NCBI GenBank assembly: GCA_004380135.1
Contig: QXCR01000111.1
Location: 34,595-98,594 of the forward strand
Length of the DNA stretch: 64,000 nucleotides
DNA from: Stemphylium vesicarium
Taxonomy: Eukaryota; Ascomycota; Dothideomycetes; Pleosporales; Pleosporaceae
Direction of reading: 5' to 3'
The translations under genes and the position numbers were made by a program. Shown here one piece after another: positions 41,012 through 52,065 of the stretch. The notes beneath the pieces are model-generated. The model ran no database searches. It was not told the DNA's origin and worked only from the letters and a program-made list of their open reading frames with translations. Each line of letters starts with the position of its first letter. Within the stretch, counting starts at the first letter, position 1.

Positions 41012-43465
41012 GGTAGCATCTGACAGCGGAAAAGACGATGACCGAACAGCACTTGGGCTGGATATTTGTGCTGCTCCCCTGGTCGCGTCGACTGTGCCGT
41101 TGCGCCATACCTAGCACCTTCCCCTCTCATCCAAGCAGTTAGGGCCTGGTGTGGATACGCCGGTAAATTCAACAGTTCATTCAAGGACACTCTACCATCG
41201 AAGTGGGGATGAAGGATGAGAAATGTCATGGTCAGCTAGACCCAAGAGCGCGCATGATCCCGCGTCGAGAAGAGTGTAGCGCCAAATCCCTCATGAAAAT
41301 GCGAGATTCTTGTGGTCATACAGACGGCAATGGCACTAAGTGTGGAAGCCCGCGACTCAGCATGATGTTCGCAAGAGTGTGCGGGCTCACGCAATGACAG
41401 CTTCGGTGACTGCTGCCCATAAGCAGCCTGCGAGAGCCCACGCCTAGAATCATTGACGGCTGGGAAAGGAGCGTAGCGCCGGAATGTCAACGTCTGTAGC
41501 ACCCGCGACAGTTTGCCGGCTGTAGATCGAAGCTCCGCGAATGCGCGCTGCGTGGCGCAATCACCGGGCCGCGGGACTGTATTGCCGATACTTGCGACGT
41601 GACTTCTGCCAGCGGGGTTCATACTCACCAATCTCTCCCGTATGTTCAGACGGCCATGGATTGAGGTGACAAGCCTCGTGCTAATGGGGCGCATTCCCCA
41701 GCCGTGTGGATCCGTTACCCTGCACACACCCGCATGCATAAACGATCACGTGAATTGCCGGTAGTTGTGTTCCACTGCAGGGCGTTTGCCGAGCGCAGTG
41801 GTGCAGAGGCCGGCGATCTGCAGATCCCGGCCGAACGCCCCCTTATGCTGCTTCAGCGTCAGCCGCGATAGAAGGCAGCCGAGAGATGAGGACTTCACCG
41901 TTGGATAGTAATGGTGCTCTCAATTTCTTGTTGGTTCCCAGGCGCGGCGAGCCATTTACCCTTGCTTTGCAAGTCGCTGTTCAAGGTGGGCACAGACAAG
42001 CGCAATGCTTTCGCATGGAAGTTTCCGCACCACTTGGAGCTGCCGTGTCGTCTTCTGCGTGTCTGCGGCGCAGCCATTTCCATCGAGTGATGAGTTTGCG
42101 GCCTCGGTCCTACGACGGCGGCCTCTGGGAGTGACAGAACACAAGTTGGGCGTGGATCAGCGGAGATATTGGGTAACCTTGATTGGGTCGCAGATATATC
42201 GTGCACGCTACTGTCCACTGCGTCGGGATCGGCGACGCTATATTATCCCGAAATGCCAGAGGCGCGGAACAATTGCCTGCATGGTGTCTTGGCATCAATG
42301 CCCGTTAGAAGCAAGCGTGTTTGTCTGCACATTCGTATCGAGACCTGGGGCATGTCGCTTCGGCAGGCGCGGAAAGAATACGCTGCACGACCCACATTTC
42401 ATCTCCCTCAAACCGTCCACGAGTGGTTGTGAGAACGCGCGGCTACATCTTACTGGCCGGCCCTGGGACTATCGCGTGTGGTCGAGCGGGTCAGTGGTTC
42501 ATCGCAGGCGTATAGACGCGCTGCCAGCATGCCAAGACTGATCCTGCAAGCCCCACACATGACAAGAGCTTTGCCGCATCACTGCAGTACCTGCGTCAAC
42601 TTCGAATCGGGGCTGATTACGCTTACGTCTTATCCAGCTGTACGTTGCAGTCAGCAAGATCACAGTCGCATTACCACGGGTCATTAGGTAGCCAGCGTTC
42701 TGAGGAACGGAGAAAGCCCTACCGCGGACACGGCAGAGGTACAGATCGGCATATGTCGCGGCGTAGTACCAGTTGTGCGCATGCATTGGTCAGTCGTCGA
42801 GCCCAGCCAGTCGTTCTCGACACAAACATGTAGGCCGACTAACGTGCCAAAGTAGCGTCAAATATGAATCCTTTGCTTTTCTTTATTAAAACGGGACAAT
42901 GTCTATATCACCAGTACCGACTGCAGATCGCGAAAGATGTTGGAGACCAGACAATCACCTCATACGATTGTGCATAACCTTGCTCGCTTCCTAGCGGCAC
43001 TGCGCTTGCATGCAGGCTACGCTGTCGGTAGCATGACGCAGTTGATCCTCGGCTTGCTCTTCCGGACCCTGGCCAGACCTTCGATCATGGGTGAGGCACG
43101 TAGCAAATGCTACCTTCCTGCACGACCCGAGGCAATTGCGTCATACAAGAATCATCTCAGGTTCGTGCGTGGGCTTCTACACGCACGCAAGCGGCGCGGG
43201 ACCTCAACATCTCACACTCCTCGACGCTGTCAATGATGGCACTACGATCTCACCGTAGTAACATATCGGAAAGCAATCCAATCGTGAAACGAAAGCCCGT
43301 CAGCTGCTAGACCCGGGTTCCAGGCTAGACTCCACCCTTCTCACGATGTGTGTCTGTTTCGCGGCAGTGCACTGCAAACAGCAAATCAAGTCATGCTTGT
43401 GATGACAATGGTGTTTGTGAACGTGGAAGACACAAGCGCGCAAGTGTCTCGCACCCTGCGCCGTA
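41012..43465. other. Long stretch without an intact supported gene
   Basis: It includes possible first exon(s) of the coiled-coil gene (41012-41229). Many short GC-rich frames overlap on both strands between 41236 and 43310. None shows a convincing domain, and start/stop patterns alternate between frames, as in decayed coding sequence. Confidence 0.4.
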
Positions 43466-43659
43466 CAGTAGACAGCGATTGCAGCTTCACCCCTACATGC
43501 AGCCGCGCGACGGTTTTGAACAGTCTCACCCTCCATGTTTGGCTTAGCGCTAGATGTCCGCTGCAAAACAGTCGTTGTGATTGGTCAGTCGTTCATCTTG
43601 TGATGACTGATTTTGTGGAATGTTGTGCGCAGAGGTGAAGCTGCAATCGCTAACTACTG
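43466..43659. mobile_element. Family B MITE, copy B8
   Basis: 194 bp, TA-flanked, almost identical to B7. The ends are CAGTAGACAGCGATTGCAGC and CAGTAGTTAGCGATTGCAGC (reversed right). Confidence 0.9.
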
Positions 43660-43914
43660 TACTAAAGCGTGGGTTTAGGCGTTCCAGAACTACTGTATGG
43701 CTAAAGTGAATGTTCGTATGAGGAACGTGTTCGTAAATTGCTAGCTGAATGTTGTCGGCGTAAACAGTAAGCGACATCACGTACAGTGAGCAAAGCATAA
43801 GCGCAACTGTCATCAGTGTAATGACGCATGCAGCGAAGGCCATGAGCAAAGTGATCTCTATATGAGACTCTCATTGCCCTTTAGCAAACATTCCAGCTCC
43901 TGAGACTTCCCATT

Positions 43915-45669
43915 ATGACGCTACCGCTTCTTCTGCTCGCTGCTAGCGCTGTGTGGGGTTGTAGTGAAGCGCAGTCTGCAGATGCGTCTGCGACAATGTC
44001 CGCTGTAACCGTAGTTGAGCAGTATTGCTTTCCCAAATCTGGGGGTCCGTTCTTCTCCGATAGCATATGGCCTTCGGTCACCATGATGTACAGCGGTATC
44101 ACACTCACTACCGCCCCGTTGACCTTTTCTGCGAGCGTAGCCGGACCTAGTGTAGCACCAGAATTATCGTCGGGCAGCCCCGCTGGGTCTGCTAATTCAG
44201 CAGCTGCGTCGAGCGTTATGAACGCACCGCCTGTTCCAGAAGCCACAGACACCCGCATGGAAGACGCCACCGGCTCTCCCAGTTCTAGTCTCAGCGCTGA
44301 CGCGGGGGCGCCCGGTTCTCTCGCCTCTACTATGAGTGGGAACACGCCGGCTTCGAGTTCGAATCTCGGAGTCGGCAGCTCTGCTGTGAGTGTAATGCCG
44401 ACTACGGCTGCATACGGTAGCGATAGCGTAGCCGTCGAGCCAGGTCAGCTCACAGCAAGTCCCAGCGCCACTGGCATAAGTGATGATGGTCAACCTGTCG
44501 ATGATTCTGCGTCTTCCACTCAGCTAGGCAGCCCATCTGCCAATATTGGGGCATCTAGCGCTCTTCTGATCACAACTACTACTAGTCGCATGCCCACGGG
44601 GATCAGTTCAGCTGCTATCTTGCAAAGCGGTAACACACTTCTTGAGACGGGCGTTGGCAGCGGGGTTACATCTTTGACTGGAACGCAAGTATCTGCCTCC
44701 GCAGGACTGTACGGACCAACAATGGTGCCACCAGGGCCTGATGCAAACGAGAAGAACGACACGGTCAGTCTGTCCCCGTCGTCAGTCGATGCACTCCAGT
44801 TGGCTCTGTTCTTGAAGAACTTGGGCGCCTCGGTTTTCAATCAAAGTAGAATAGTTTTGACGCCGTCGTTGGCAGCGAGGGCTGATACGAAAGGTCTCGC
44901 CAGTCTCATTGCTGAGATTGAAATGGTACGTAGCCCTGCCCATTCGCATGTGCTGTCAGCCCCGCTCACTAATGTGTCACAGCAAGAACAGACGCAATCG
45001 CGAACTTTGCGAAGCTGGCTCCACCGTTCTGGGAATGCGGACGTGCCATCTTGCCGATATGCTCTCCCTAGCAGTGAGGTTGAACTCAGGTTCCTCATGC
45101 GTACATTGAAGTCCATTAGCCTGGGCGTCTTGATGTCGATTGCGGAGTCAGCCGACAGGACGGTCGCCATCATGCTGTCTAGTATTGCGAGCGTGGATGC
45201 CAAACATCTTGCGCTTCTTGGTGAGTACACGCATAGCAATACCAGCGGGCAGTCGTTCGATACACCCGCGACCCCAACGTGGGCTTACAATTTCGCGCTG
45301 GAGTATGTGCAGCCTGGTTCTTGTAGCCTGGAACTGCCGCTGCCTATCTTGCCGAAGCTCACCATCAACAAGGAAACTTCCGGTCATGTGTATCCTGGTG
45401 CTGATATCACCGTTGAGTGGGATGCTGCTGCTAGTGCTGCCGTATCAAGATCAGGCAACCCGTTGTTCGTGGCTTGGGTAAACCAAGTCGCGCAGCCTGT
45501 CTACACTGCACTGACCCCAGTCGGCAAGAGTTCTGGAAAAACGAGCGTCCCACTGAGCCTATCGGGCACAGCGTTTGCGGTGCTAACAGCGCAACCAAAA
45601 TTGACGAGTATCGCTGACTTGACGGAGGCTACACTAGCAGGTCCTATCGTCGTCAGCTCCCAGTTGTGA
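43915..45669 (+). CDS. Secreted Rds1-type ferritin-like protein
   Basis: The model is join(43915..44925,44983..45669). The 57-bp intron (GTACGT...CACAG, CTAAT branch) is a multiple of three, so the unspliced frame also stays open; the spliced protein is 565 residues. The signal peptide is MTLPLLLLAASAVWGCSEAQ. Residues about 60-270 are a Ser/Thr/Gly/Ala-rich, probably O-glycosylated stalk. From about 290 there is a ferritin-like fold as in Rds1: DALQLALFLKNLGASVFNQS, IAEIEM-QEQTQSRTL, PSCRYALPSSEVELRFLMRT and SIASVDAKHLALL. The usual metal-ligand DEATH and EARH are changed to QEQTQ and DAKH, so iron binding is doubtful. A beta-rich C-terminus follows. It is likely a wall or extracellular stress-related protein. 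Confidence 0.68.
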   Translation: MTLPLLLLAASAVWGCSEAQSADASATMSAVTVVEQYCFPKSGGPFFSDSIWPSVTMMYSGITLTTAPLTFSASVAGPSVAPELSSGSPAGSANSAAASSVMNAPPVPEATDTRMEDATGSPSSSLSADAGAPGSLASTMSGNTPASSSNLGVGSSAVSVMPTTAAYGSDSVAVEPGQLTASPSATGISDDGQPVDDSASSTQLGSPSANIGASSALLITTTTSRMPTGISSAAILQSGNTLLETGVGSGVTSLTGTQVSASAGLYGPTMVPPGPDANEKNDTVSLSPSSVDALQLALFLKNLGASVFNQSRIVLTPSLAARADTKGLASLIAEIEMVRSPAHSHVLSAPLTNVSQQEQTQSRTLRSWLHRSGNADVPSCRYALPSSEVELRFLMRTLKSISLGVLMSIAESADRTVAIMLSSIASVDAKHLALLGEYTHSNTSGQSFDTPATPTWAYNFALEYVQPGSCSLELPLPILPKLTINKETSGHVYPGADITVEWDAAASAAVSRSGNPLFVAWVNQVAQPVYTALTPVGKSSGKTSVPLSLSGTAFAVLTAQPKLTSIADLTEATLAGPIVVSSQL

Positions 45670-45957
45670 TCTTCTCCACGCGTTTCTCATACAATTTCCT
45701 AGCTTCTCACATCTAGAGTTCAATAACGGGCACACCTGCGCTTATATGTGCATAGTTCATAGCTAGCAATATTATATCCATCTGAATGACGGTGCAATGT
45801 GTCTGAGTCACCATCGGAATGTGTAAATAACACGTCTGCACTAAAGCTATGCGTGAGCAAGCCAGGTCAAAATCAACAAAATGGCATCTACCATCTTAAA
45901 ATGGTTGGGGCACTATTTTCTATTCGCCTGAATGCGTGGCGGAAACTCTGGTTTCAC
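45670..45957. other. 3' flank, nothing supported
   Basis: Short non-coding sequence between the Rds1-like gene and a palindromic element. Confidence 0.4.
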
Positions 45958-46196
45958 TAACGTCGATCCCTGTATAGCGAGAAACCGGCTATGCCGAGAA
46001 CGACCAACAAGATCGCAAAGATTGCACAGGCGATCTGCAACATATCCTCTTGCACTGTCTCATAACGCCAATATAAAAAACTCAATGCTATTATAAAATT
46101 CGTTTGCTATGCAAATTGCGATAGGAATGGAGCAGGTTCGCGATTTAACTGATCCCTGGGCATGGCGGGTTTCTCACTATGGATAGATCGACGTTA
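45958..46196. mobile_element. Family C-like MITE C5, longer variant
   Basis: 239 bp including TA flanks. The ends are ACGTCGATCCCTGTATAGCG and (reversed right) ACGTCGATCTATCCATAGTG, and the arms share GAGAAACC. The unpaired centre is longer than in other copies. Confidence 0.72.
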
Positions 46197-46534
46197 CCCT
46201 CCCAACGCGAGGAACTCACCAGTGAATTGAACTCGGATAATGAAAGCGCTAGCGTAGCAGATTCTCCAATCTTACGCTACCTCTGGTTGGCCAAGCTTGG
46301 CCAGCTGGACTGTTCCTCGCGTAACTAGGAAGGAAGGTACAGAATGGCTATCGGGGGCCATAGTTGCGAACGATCAAGCCTCAGCAGTCGGCTTGGCTTG
46401 AGGCTTGCAAAAAGTACTCTAAGGCTTGGCTTGATCGGCTTGATGGAGGTTTTAGAGTCGGCTTCATTGGAAAGCTTGATCGAGGCTTGATAGCTTGACG
46501 ATCATGTGCGTATTAGGTAAGGTTTATATACAAA

Positions 46535-49252
46535 TTACTCGCTATCGCTATTCCTATCCCAGTCGCACAGCTGGTATAGCAAATCTAGCTTGTCATCAGT
46601 CGTAAGTTGTGTAGGTTCATAGCCTTTGCCAAAGCCAGCCTTAAGCCACCTCCGTACGCACTGTATAGCCGCTAATAACTGTGGTGAAATCGCGCGTCTT
46701 CGAGGCTCAAGAAGGTCGCCAAGCTCGCTGAACATACGCTCACACTCACAGCTAGACGCTGGGATAGAGATGAGGTCGAAGGCCATGCGGGCGAGGTTCA
46801 GGTAGCGATCACGCAATCCTACCTAGTATTTAATAGGGTTATTAGCAGCTATAGAACCTTTCTCTACTCTTAGCTCTTACTTCTTCTATTATTAATCTTC
46901 GTCTAAGTCGCTATTATTAATAGCTGCTGTTATTGCCGTTGCCTTAGGGTCGATAAGAGAGTCGATAGCGTTATTGATATTATTACCAACGACTTTAGGG
47001 CGTCTCACCACAGTAGAGCGCGCTGCTAAGCCTTTGTACTCACCCTAAAGCGCCTAGAACGCGACATTGTTACTAGTAATCTAGTCAGGCCTGTTGGCCT
47101 GGACAGTCTCGCAGTAGTTCTTGTAGTATGGGTAAAGCATTGTGGCGGCGTAGTACTACTCTAAGCTCGACCACTCACCTGCTTACTACTTAGCTTTCGC
47201 CTAGGCGGCGCGTAGGTTAATTATAAGGTGGTCTTTAGGCGCTTCTTTATATGCGTTATAGTTCATAGCCTCATAGACCTTAACGCGCTACTCGTAGTAA
47301 GTAAGTATATACTTAAAGAAAGGTATAATCTTAGCAATTACGCTATAACGGCTATACTTAGGAGGGCTATTAATACCGTTATTAGCGCCTTTAACGCCTT
47401 TGCTACGACCCTTAAGGCGTTTTATTATAAGCTTTAGCGGTCGCAAGACTTCGATATACTTAGTAACTACGGCCCAGTCAGCGGCTGACAGCCCATCAGA
47501 TCTCATCCAAGGCTGCGCATCAGGCAGCTTATTGCTGCGACTAGCTGCAAACGTGTCCTCATCGCGGATACGGCGAATATGGTGGGTAGCGTATGCGTTG
47601 ATAGCGGGTTGCAGTTTGACAGCACGCTCAAAAGCGGAGCAGAATGAGTTCCAGCGGGTGACAACAGGCTTTACTGGCTCTAATATTTCACTGCGCGCCT
47701 CTGTGGGCAGCTCAGCATTAGCAATACGCTGAAAGTTGTTGAAAAGCTCGTGCTGCTGGGGCGTTTTGATGTGCGCAATGACGTCTAAAAGGACGCCGAG
47801 AGGGCCGTCTTTGCGCCAGGTGCGCATGAAATCGCTCTTATCCTGCTAATTGTGAGTAACTGCTGCTAAGGTATAGGAGGGCAGGGTGTGAGTACAAAGC
47901 GCGACGCAGGCAGCGATACGTACGCGCAAAACAGGTGAGAAGTCGCTGACTTACGTCTAGGTTGCTGGCGTCGTTGTCAAACGCGTCAGCGTCGTTGCCC
48001 CAAAGCAGCGTCTGTGAGGCCCGCAGCGGAGGCGGCGATGGGTCGCGCTAAAGCCTATCCTGCGAGCAAGCGCGAGGACGGCAGTGTCGTTGTTACTAGC
48101 GTTGTCAAGGACAAAGTAACTAATCTTATCTAGGTCTATACCGAACCATTACAGTAACTTACTAATAATCTTAGCAATTTTCTCTCCGCTATGGGCGCCT
48201 GTTAGCTGCGGTAGCGCGATAGGCAGGTCAACGACCTCGCCGTCGCTGTTGACATAGTGCGCAACGACGCCTAGGAAGCCACGCTTGCCTCCCTTTGTTG
48301 TCCATCCGTCAAAGCTGATGTGGATTTTGCTCAACGCTGTTGACAATGCGGCCTTGACAATAGGCTGCAGGTGCTCGTACAGACGCATTACGAAGCACGA
48401 TACGCTTGTATGGTGAGTCCACAAAGCCCTAGCTGCCTCTGGGTTCGCAGCCTTAAGTATTGCGCGAAACGCCGGCGTTTCGAACTCGCGCAGCGGGTGA
48501 TTGTTTTCGACGAGCCAACTAACGGCGGCCACGCGAAAGTCCCGGCAGTCAAAGCCAGATAGCTCGTTAGCAACAGCCTGGGTAACCTAAATCTTGCCGT
48601 TCTTGATAATAGCACGCAGCGACCCATCGACTGAGTTTGTTAGACGCGCCTTACTAGGCGCTAGGTAATTATGGCCGCGCTTCTTTTGCTCAAGGTGACG
48701 CGCCGACGTTGACGTTGATGTTGTCGTCTCGTACAAGCCACCGCCGCCAGCATCTGTAACCTTGCGCTGGTGGCAGTAACGGCAGACAAAGAAGATTCGC
48801 GACGGGTCGTTGCGTAGCGCAACGCGATAACCGTGCTGGTATACCCAGCTTTTCTTCTGCTTCTGGGTCGCTAACGGCTTCATATATTTAGGCATGCGTA
48901 GGAAGTCAATGCCCTCGAAGTCGTCTTCAAACGGCGCGTCAAATCCCTCCTCTACTGTATTGTTGTCCTCCGCTGTAGCTACTGTGGCGGCTTTGCTGCC
49001 CTCGGTAGGCGCGACATGGGCGTCTGCGGCTTGGGTATCGGCTTGGGTATCGCGCGATCGCGATTTGAAGGTAGACGGCGCGGTCGCCTCGGTTGCTCTG
49101 GTTGCTGCAACTATCGCCTTGCGCGGCGATAGACGCTGAGATTGCGACGCGTCAATGTCAATAGGCTATGACACGATACCGCTCAGCTTTAGGCGCTTGT
49201 TTAGGCCATTGCCACCTCTGTACTTCCGCTTAGTAGCTTGGGGCGCTGGCAT
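46535..49252 (-). pseudogene. hAT transposase, mutated
   Basis: The gene reads leftward from MPAPQATKRKY at 49252. It contains a BED-like finger with intact ligands (FFVCRYCHQRK then ARHLEQKKRGH) after MKPLATQKQKKSW. The RNase H-like core includes ISFDGWTTKGGKRGFLGVVA and FVLDNASNNDTAV, and the C-terminal dimerisation block is PASSCECERMFSELGDLLEP. It is interrupted by stop codons near 49168, 48588 and 48153, a frameshift near 47850-48010, and a heavily TA-enriched stretch 46820-47440. It is inactive, though less decayed at its 5' end than the copy at 31-33.6 kb. Confidence 0.88.
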
Positions 49253-49613
49253 AGCGGCAACAATAGTAGAAGTGATAAGGAAGAGCAGTACAGAAGGCGT
49301 TGTCGGCACTCAAAAGATAGGACGACGCGCTGTTCGGTTGGATGGGCACGCTAGAATAGAGCGCTGGGAGGCTTACTAAGCTAGCTACAACACCAGAAAA
49401 CTATCGCGAGATCGTCTATACAGGTAACTGCAAAACCTCATTGAAGAAATCTACTAGCAGCGAAGTCATCAAGCTAATTGAGCTTTCCAATCAAGCCTGC
49501 CCTCTAAGGCTTGATTAGAACCCAATTTTTCAACTCGAGGCTTGACTTGAATGACCAGTCACGTGATCATCAAGCTCGATCAAGCTGATTAAGCCAGCTT
49601 GATTGTTAGCAAC

Positions 49614-49759
49614 TAAGGTCCCTCCCTGTGTGCCGGAAAACCCTATGTGCCGAAAACAGCCAATAAGAGGACACGAATAGCATCTTTCCCGACACCATAA
49701 TGTATCTGGTTGGCTGATTCCGTCACATAGGGTTTTCCGGCACACGAGGAGGGACCTTA
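49614..49759. mobile_element. Family C MITE C6, nested in the hAT right terminus
   Basis: TA-bounded palindromic copy with arm AGGTCCCTCCCTGTGTGCCG. It sits four bases inside the right end of the hAT element, so it inserted after it. Confidence 0.92.
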
Positions 49760-49956
49760 TGTCGGGGGCTGGCCGACGGGATTGAGTTCCTTGTGAAAGA
49801 TTACATATATCACAAGATAGACGCCTCTTTCTACTATTCTAACTAACAAAGATTAGAAAATGCATCTTAGATAATAAAATGTATTAGTAAGGAGCTATCA
49901 TTATATAAGGTGAAGGGACTAATGATAGAGAGTATCTAGGACACTACCCATCTATT

Positions 49957-50571
49957 TTAATTGTAGCGCCTTCTTTTGCAGCCATAGGCGATGTTGTCAT
50001 TATTTAATTCAGAAAATCGTCTTTTCTTTGGAATACTACGTGCTATGGATGCTGCCGTACCGTTGCGGCTAGGGAATTGAGACAAAGCAGCGTCAGAATC
50101 CTGCCGTTGTGGGTATGTGGTAAGGCCTTGCGTTCGCCCAGCACTAGGCCACCCAAAATAAGCAGGAAAATCCTCGAGCACGACCATCTCTTCCATGAAA
50201 CTGACTTGCTGCTGAACAAGTGCACCTCGAGCTCTGGATAGTTCGCGCTCTAGACTGCTGCACTCTGCCTCTAATTTCATAACGCGATCCAAGTGCTGGG
50301 CCCGTCGTTCTTGTCGACAAACGTCCCAATCCAGAAAGCGAGACGCATATGCTGGAAGGCTACTGCACTGACTATTTCCCACTGCCGATGCTGGATCGAG
50401 ACTCACGTTGCTACATGAACCGACACGCGATTCGATCAGGGGTGAGTCATCCATCTGGGGATCAAACAAATGCAAAATGTTTGTTGTACAACGGTCCTGA
50501 CCTGCCTTCCCGCTAGGATAGGATTTCTCATCATCAAGAACAAAGGAAGGCTCATGGCTGGCGGAAAGCAT
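49957..50571 (-). CDS. Nuclear coiled-coil hypothetical protein
   Basis: Single exon, 204 residues from ATG. It has a disordered acidic N-terminus, a heptad region near residues 88-130 (RQERRAQHLDRVMKLEAECS, then LERELSRARGALVQQQVSFM) and two basic nuclear-localisation-type clusters at the C-terminus (IPKKRRFSELNND and CKRRRYN). The stretch before the heptads contains DVCRQERRAQHLDR, too short for a real bZIP basic region. Together with 23988 and 40432 it is one of several small dimerising proteins in the window. No family is recognised. Confidence 0.55.
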   Translation of the reverse strand: MLSASHEPSFVLDDEKSYPSGKAGQDRCTTNILHLFDPQMDDSPLIESRVGSCSNVSLDPASAVGNSQCSSLPAYASRFLDWDVCRQERRAQHLDRVMKLEAECSSLERELSRARGALVQQQVSFMEEMVVLEDFPAYFGWPSAGRTQGLTTYPQRQDSDAALSQFPSRNGTAASIARSIPKKRRFSELNNDNIAYGCKRRRYN

Positions 50572-51150
50572 GTGTACTTGTGTGTGAAGGGATCAAGAGT
50601 CCCCTTCTAACGGAGCGGTGAAACAATTGTTCACTTTGCCTTCGTCACCCATGCGCTTCCTGTTACCAGAGAGTCGCTGTATTGCAAGGAATGAGACCCG
50701 AATTCGTGGGGCCCACTCGCGTTACGTAGCTGTCTTATCAGGGTTGATATTGTTCCGGCAAAGAGATAGGTGCTGCAAAGTGGGGGCTGACGCGTAGTAT
50801 CGGCGCGCCTGCGCGCTTTTCACATCTTTTTCGCTAGGGTAATAAGCATAATGCTGATCAAAAGCACTAGGGACAAGCAAGGTTCCTTATCAACTATCCT
50901 CGCAGCCATGCTTTTGAAAGTATTTATAGCACGGTCGAAGGCTATGAGTGCTCTGAAGCTTACGATTACACACGAAGTAATCTTTGTCTCTACTAGAATC
51001 ATCCCGGCGTTAGCTTATAGAGACGACGCGGCATCCCTCGCCTTGGTGCATGCTGCCTACACACGAACAATCCAGCCTCGAGCCCTATTCATCTCGACCA
51101 AAAGATCTCTTCACGTGCCAATAAGTGCCTCTTGAACATCTTGCACTGCC
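50572..51150. other. Intergenic between divergent genes
   Basis: No supported gene or repeat; a likely two-way promoter region. Confidence 0.4.
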
Positions 51151-51501
51151 ATGAAGCCTACACTAGTCTTGTGCCCTTTGCTAATTACGCTATCCAACGC
51201 GCATAATGCTCCCCGTACGGACAGCAAGCTGAAGCGGCTAGAAATGTCGTCCGAGTTAGAGTCACTTATCGAGTCTGGAGAGGCGCAGGTTAGCTCTCTT
51301 GTAGACAACATCCAGTCTGCCTATAGTCATGCAGCCACTGCCGTCCCCACAGAGCTGGTGACACATGTCGATGGGCTACTCCCCACCCAGGCGCCTACTT
51401 CAGGCGTTTCAGTTGGTGATACCATGTCTCACAAAGCATCCTACTTTAGTCTCACACTTGGCTTAGTCGTCGCAGGCGTTGTATGCTACGCTCTTGGCTA
51501 G
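51151..51501 (+). CDS. Small secreted GPI-anchor-type protein
   Basis: 116 residues. The signal peptide is MKPTLVLCPLLITLSNAHNA. The mature chain is helical and Ser/Ala/Thr-rich (LESLIESGEAQVSSLVDNIQ) with no cysteine. The C-terminus is a small-residue region (VGDTMSHKAS) followed by a hydrophobic tail, YFSLTLGLVVAGVVCYALG, that ends the protein, the layout of a GPI-attachment signal. It is probably a small cell-wall or membrane-surface protein. Single exon, no breaks. Confidence 0.62.
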   Translation: MKPTLVLCPLLITLSNAHNAPRTDSKLKRLEMSSELESLIESGEAQVSSLVDNIQSAYSHAATAVPTELVTHVDGLLPTQAPTSGVSVGDTMSHKASYFSLTLGLVVAGVVCYALG

Positions 51502-51920
51502 TCAAGGACGTAATATTGAGCGACTGCCTACGCTGCAAAGTACGGGAGACGTTTGTGTATTCCAATGAACTCTACTGCAGGGAGCCATACTTACACTCCT
51601 TGCCGTCAGTAGGACCGTTTGGCTGGACGAACCCAAAAAAATGACCGCAAGTGGGCGCTCCACGCAGGACTATGCGCCCCGGGCCGGATCCGTAATTAGT
51701 TCCCCTAAATTGACAAAATTGCTTCACTATGCAGATAAACCCTATGCTTTGTGACAACTTCTCTACACGTGGCTAGGCTATTTCTCTCCGCAAGATGAAT
51801 CCAACTTTAACCCAAACCAATTTCTACCACATTCATCTATAGGCTAGCAGCTTCTAAGTCCGACCTACTAACGTGTTTATTTAGTAAATAATTTTCCTCT
51901 CTAAGGTCACTCTATACATC

Positions 51921-52065
51921 TAACGCCCGTCCCTATGTGACGAAAAACCCTGTGGGCCGAGAATGACTAATCGGATCGCAAGGTCATAGAGAATTGCGCG
52001 ATCCTAGCGATCCAATTGGTCATTCTCGGCCCACAGGGTTTTTCGTCACATAGGGACGGACGTTA
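51921..52065. mobile_element. Family C-like palindromic MITE C7
   Basis: TA-bounded. The arms start ACGCCCGTCCCTATGTGACG and ACGTCCGTCCCTATGTGACG (reversed right) and pair almost perfectly for about 55 bases. Confidence 0.9.

Larger units (their letters stand above)
46359..49761. mobile_element. Complete hAT element with 8-bp target duplication
   Basis: The left end is CATAGTTGCGAACGATCAAG; the right end, once the inserted family C copy is ignored, is the complement of CATAGTTGCTAACAATCAAG. Perfect TCGGGGGC repeats lie at 46351-46358 and 49762-49769. The element encodes a mutated transposase on the minus strand. Confidence 0.92.

Noticed and set aside
41886..42541. Candidate secreted gene on the plus strand (frames near 41886-42134 and 42005-42541)
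   Set aside because: Two overlapping frames are equally plausible, neither has a family match or splice support, and a leader-like start alone is not enough.
43881..44345. Minus-strand ORF antisense to the Rds1-like gene
   Set aside because: It mirrors the biased Ser/Ala/Gly codon use of the plus-strand stalk; a shadow frame.
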